NCBI GenBank assembly: GCA_938038825.1
Contig: CALHST010000132.1
Coordinates: 1 to 6,702 of the forward strand
From: an uncultured Paracoccaceae bacterium
Lineage (GTDB): Bacteria > Pseudomonadota > Alphaproteobacteria > Rhodobacterales > Rhodobacteraceae
Length of the DNA stretch: 6,702 nucleotides
Reading direction: 5' to 3'
Shown one piece after another: positions 5,198 through 6,702 of this stretch. A program made the position numbers and the translations under genes. The notes beneath the pieces are model-generated. The model ran no database searches and was not told the origin of the DNA. It was given only the letters and a program-made list of their open reading frames with translations. Each line of letters opens with the position of its first letter. The stretch's first letter is position 1.

Positions 5198-6583
5198 ATG
5201 CTAAACACGCTCTCTGGACGCTTTCTGATTTTGACCACCATTTTTGTGATGTTGGCTGAAATTCTGATTTTTGCGCCGTCTGTGGCGCGATTCAGAGAAG
5301 ACTATTTGCTGGCGCGCTTGGAACGCGCGCAGATTGCGTCCCTGGCGTTGCTTGTTGATGGGATGATCTCGGACGAACTCGAAGATGAACTGCTGAAAAA
5401 TGCAGAGGTATATAACGTGGTGTTGCGGCGCGATCAGGTTCGCCAACTTGTTTTGGCCACGCCTGTTCCTCGCCCAATTGAACAGACTTTTGATCTGCGG
5501 GACTCAATGGCACCCGTGTTGATCCGTGACGCCATGATGCGGTTGGTCAAGTCAGAGCCGGAAGTCATTCGTGTTATTGGCGCGCCTGTTCGCGAAGCAG
5601 GGCTGTTGATCGAAGTCACCATGGATACAAGCAGTTTACGCGCGGCCATGATTGAATACGGTGTCCGCATTCTGGTTTTATCTGCGGTGATCTCGGTGAT
5701 TACCGCGATGCTGCTGTTTATTGCAGTCAGGATTTTGTTGGTGAAGCCAATCAAAGGTGTCGTCGACTATATGCAAAGATATGCAGCGGCCCCGGAAGAT
5801 GCGCGCCAAATCATCACTCCAAGCTCTAACGTTACGGAACTGCGCGAGGCTGAGGATGCGCTGCGGCAACTGCAAATGGAATTGACACAAGCGCTTCGTC
5901 AAAAGGACAGACTGGCCCAGTTGGGATCCGCTGTATCCAAGATCAGCCATGATTTGCGCAACATTCTGACCTCGGCTCAGTTGTTCACAGATCGAATCGA
6001 AAGCTCTGAAGACCCTTTGGTGGCGCGATTGGCGCCGAAATTGGTGAACTCGATCACGCGCGCCGTGAATCTGTGCGAAAACACATTGGCCTTTGGCAAA
6101 GCGGAAGAGCCCGCCCCGCGTCTGCAAATGGTGGCCTTAAATGATCTTGTGGAAGATGTCGTCGACGGAGAGCGGCTTGCAACCGAAGGGCAAAACATCG
6201 AGATTTCAGAATCGGTTTTGGCGGGAACACATGTACGTGCAGATCCCGAACAATTGTTCAGAGTGATCGGAAACTTGGTCCGCAATGCGCGCCAGGCCAT
6301 CGTGGCAACCGGCAAACCCGGTGCAGTTCACATCAGTTGTTCAGACACAAAAGACGCATGGATCATCGAAGTGTCTGATACTGGCCCGGGACTCCCAGCC
6401 AAAGCGCAAGAACATTTGTTTACGCCGTTTCAAGGTGGGGTTTCCAAAGGTGGCACGGGCTTGGGGCTAGCGATATCTGCAGAACTGATCCGGGGTCATG
6501 GTGGAGACGTAACACTCGCGTCAACAGGTCCTGATGGGACTGTTTTCTGTATTCGCTTGCCAAAGAGCGATGTTGCGATTTGA
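5198..6583 (+). CDS. Two-transmembrane sensor histidine kinase
   Basis: This 461-residue kinase has a first membrane span at about residues 9-29, a periplasmic sensor region of about 125 residues, and a second span at about 157-181. A HAMP-like and coiled-coil linker (182-243) leads to the dimerisation/phosphoacceptor domain and a C-terminal ATPase domain. H251 in the H-box SHDLRNIL is the predicted phosphorylated histidine. The ATP site shows the N-box NLVRNARQAI (359-368), G1 DTGPGLP (394-400), F-box LFTPF (407-411) and G2 GGTGLGL (418-424), so it should be active. The proline usual five residues after the histidine is isoleucine here (I256). The periplasmic region has no recognised fold and no cysteines. 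The ATG has a good GAGG ribosome binding site and starts 12 bases after the flavoprotein stop, so it is cotranscribed. No response regulator is present in the window; the gene is followed by a tRNA. Confidence 0.95.
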   Translation: MLNTLSGRFLILTTIFVMLAEILIFAPSVARFREDYLLARLERAQIASLALLVDGMISDELEDELLKNAEVYNVVLRRDQVRQLVLATPVPRPIEQTFDLRDSMAPVLIRDAMMRLVKSEPEVIRVIGAPVREAGLLIEVTMDTSSLRAAMIEYGVRILVLSAVISVITAMLLFIAVRILLVKPIKGVVDYMQRYAAAPEDARQIITPSSNVTELREAEDALRQLQMELTQALRQKDRLAQLGSAVSKISHDLRNILTSAQLFTDRIESSEDPLVARLAPKLVNSITRAVNLCENTLAFGKAEEPAPRLQMVALNDLVEDVVDGERLATEGQNIEISESVLAGTHVRADPEQLFRVIGNLVRNARQAIVATGKPGAVHISCSDTKDAWIIEVSDTGPGLPAKAQEHLFTPFQGGVSKGGTGLGLAISAELIRGHGGDVTLASTGPDGTVFCIRLPKSDVAI

Positions 6584-6596
6584 GGGTTGCAAACCC
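6584..6596 (+). repeat. Short hairpin directly after the kinase stop codon
   Basis: GGGTT-GCA-AACCC is a perfect 5-bp inverted repeat starting one base after the TGA stop. It has no following T-run, so it is not a convincing intrinsic terminator and the operon transcript may continue into the tRNA. It overlaps the proposed -35 element of the tRNA gene. Confidence 0.35.
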
Positions 6597-6615
6597 GTAA
6601 ATGTCAGCGTAAATC
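6587..6615 (+). promoter_or_regulatory. Possible promoter of the tRNA-Arg gene
   Basis: TTGCAA (6587-6592) and TAAATC (6610-6615) are separated by 17 bases and match four and three of six consensus positions. Transcription would begin near 6622, about four bases before the mature tRNA. The stretch between the -10 and the start is GC-rich (CCCCGCG), as is usual for stable-RNA promoters under stringent control. Placement is good but the hexamers are weak. Confidence 0.35.
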
Positions 6616-6625
6616 CCCGCGTAAC

Positions 6626-6702
6626 GGACCGATAGCTCAGCTGGATAGAGTACCTGACTACGAATCAGGGGGTCGGGGGTTCGAATCCTCCTCGGTCCGC
6701 CA
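6626..6702 (+). tRNA. tRNA-Arg, anticodon ACG
   Basis: The 77-base gene folds as a complete cloverleaf. The acceptor arm GGACCGA/TCGGTCC is fully paired, with discriminator G at 6699 and an encoded CCA at 6700-6702. The D arm is GCTC/GAGT with one G-T pair and a GG in its loop. The anticodon stem is CCTGA/TCAGG with loop CTACGAA, placing the anticodon ACG at 6660-6662. The T arm GGGGG/CCTCC has one G-T pair and the loop TTCGAAT. ACG reads arginine CGN codons after A34 is converted to inosine, normally by TadA. The window ends at the last base of the gene. Confidence 0.97.

Overview
This window looks like chromosomal DNA from an alphaproteobacterium, most likely the Roseobacter group of the Rhodobacterales. 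That placement is inferred from recall: the protein sequences, the moderate GC and the gene order resemble that group. Every complete gene is intact, and there is no insertion sequence, CRISPR array or phage gene. The two halves of the window are transcribed away from each other from a gap at about 2731-3019.

Left half, minus strand, reading right to left: rpmH (ribosomal protein L34), rnpA (RNase P protein), yidD (membrane-insertion factor), a YghU-type glutathione transferase and ttcA (tRNA 2-thiocytidine synthase). Five codons at the left edge may begin a further gene. rpmH-rnpA-yidD is a classic translation/tRNA-processing/membrane-insertion cluster. The YghU gene follows yidD after 54 bp with its own good ribosome binding site. 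ttcA follows after a 164-bp gap that contains a perfect inverted repeat. A sigma70-like promoter for rpmH sits about 70-100 bp upstream of its start, and a strong terminator-like hairpin lies inside the first codons of rnpA.

Right half, plus strand: three tightly packed genes encode a TVP38/TMEM64 (VTT-domain) membrane protein, an FAD-dependent pyridine nucleotide-disulfide oxidoreductase, and a two-transmembrane sensor histidine kinase. The gaps are 3 and 12 bp, so they are very probably one operon. The flavoprotein keeps the FAD site, NAD site and redox-active CxxxxC. At the C-terminal catalytic position it has Tyr instead of His, as in mercuric reductase, but it lacks the mercuric-reductase metal-binding cysteines. 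The kinase has no response regulator in view. This membrane protein / redox flavoprotein / sensor kinase set is the most interesting unit in the window; a redox- or membrane-stress-sensing role is only a hypothesis.

The window ends exactly at the CCA of a tRNA-Arg gene (anticodon ACG), which has a plausible promoter overlapping the end of the kinase gene. Nothing after the tRNA can be seen.
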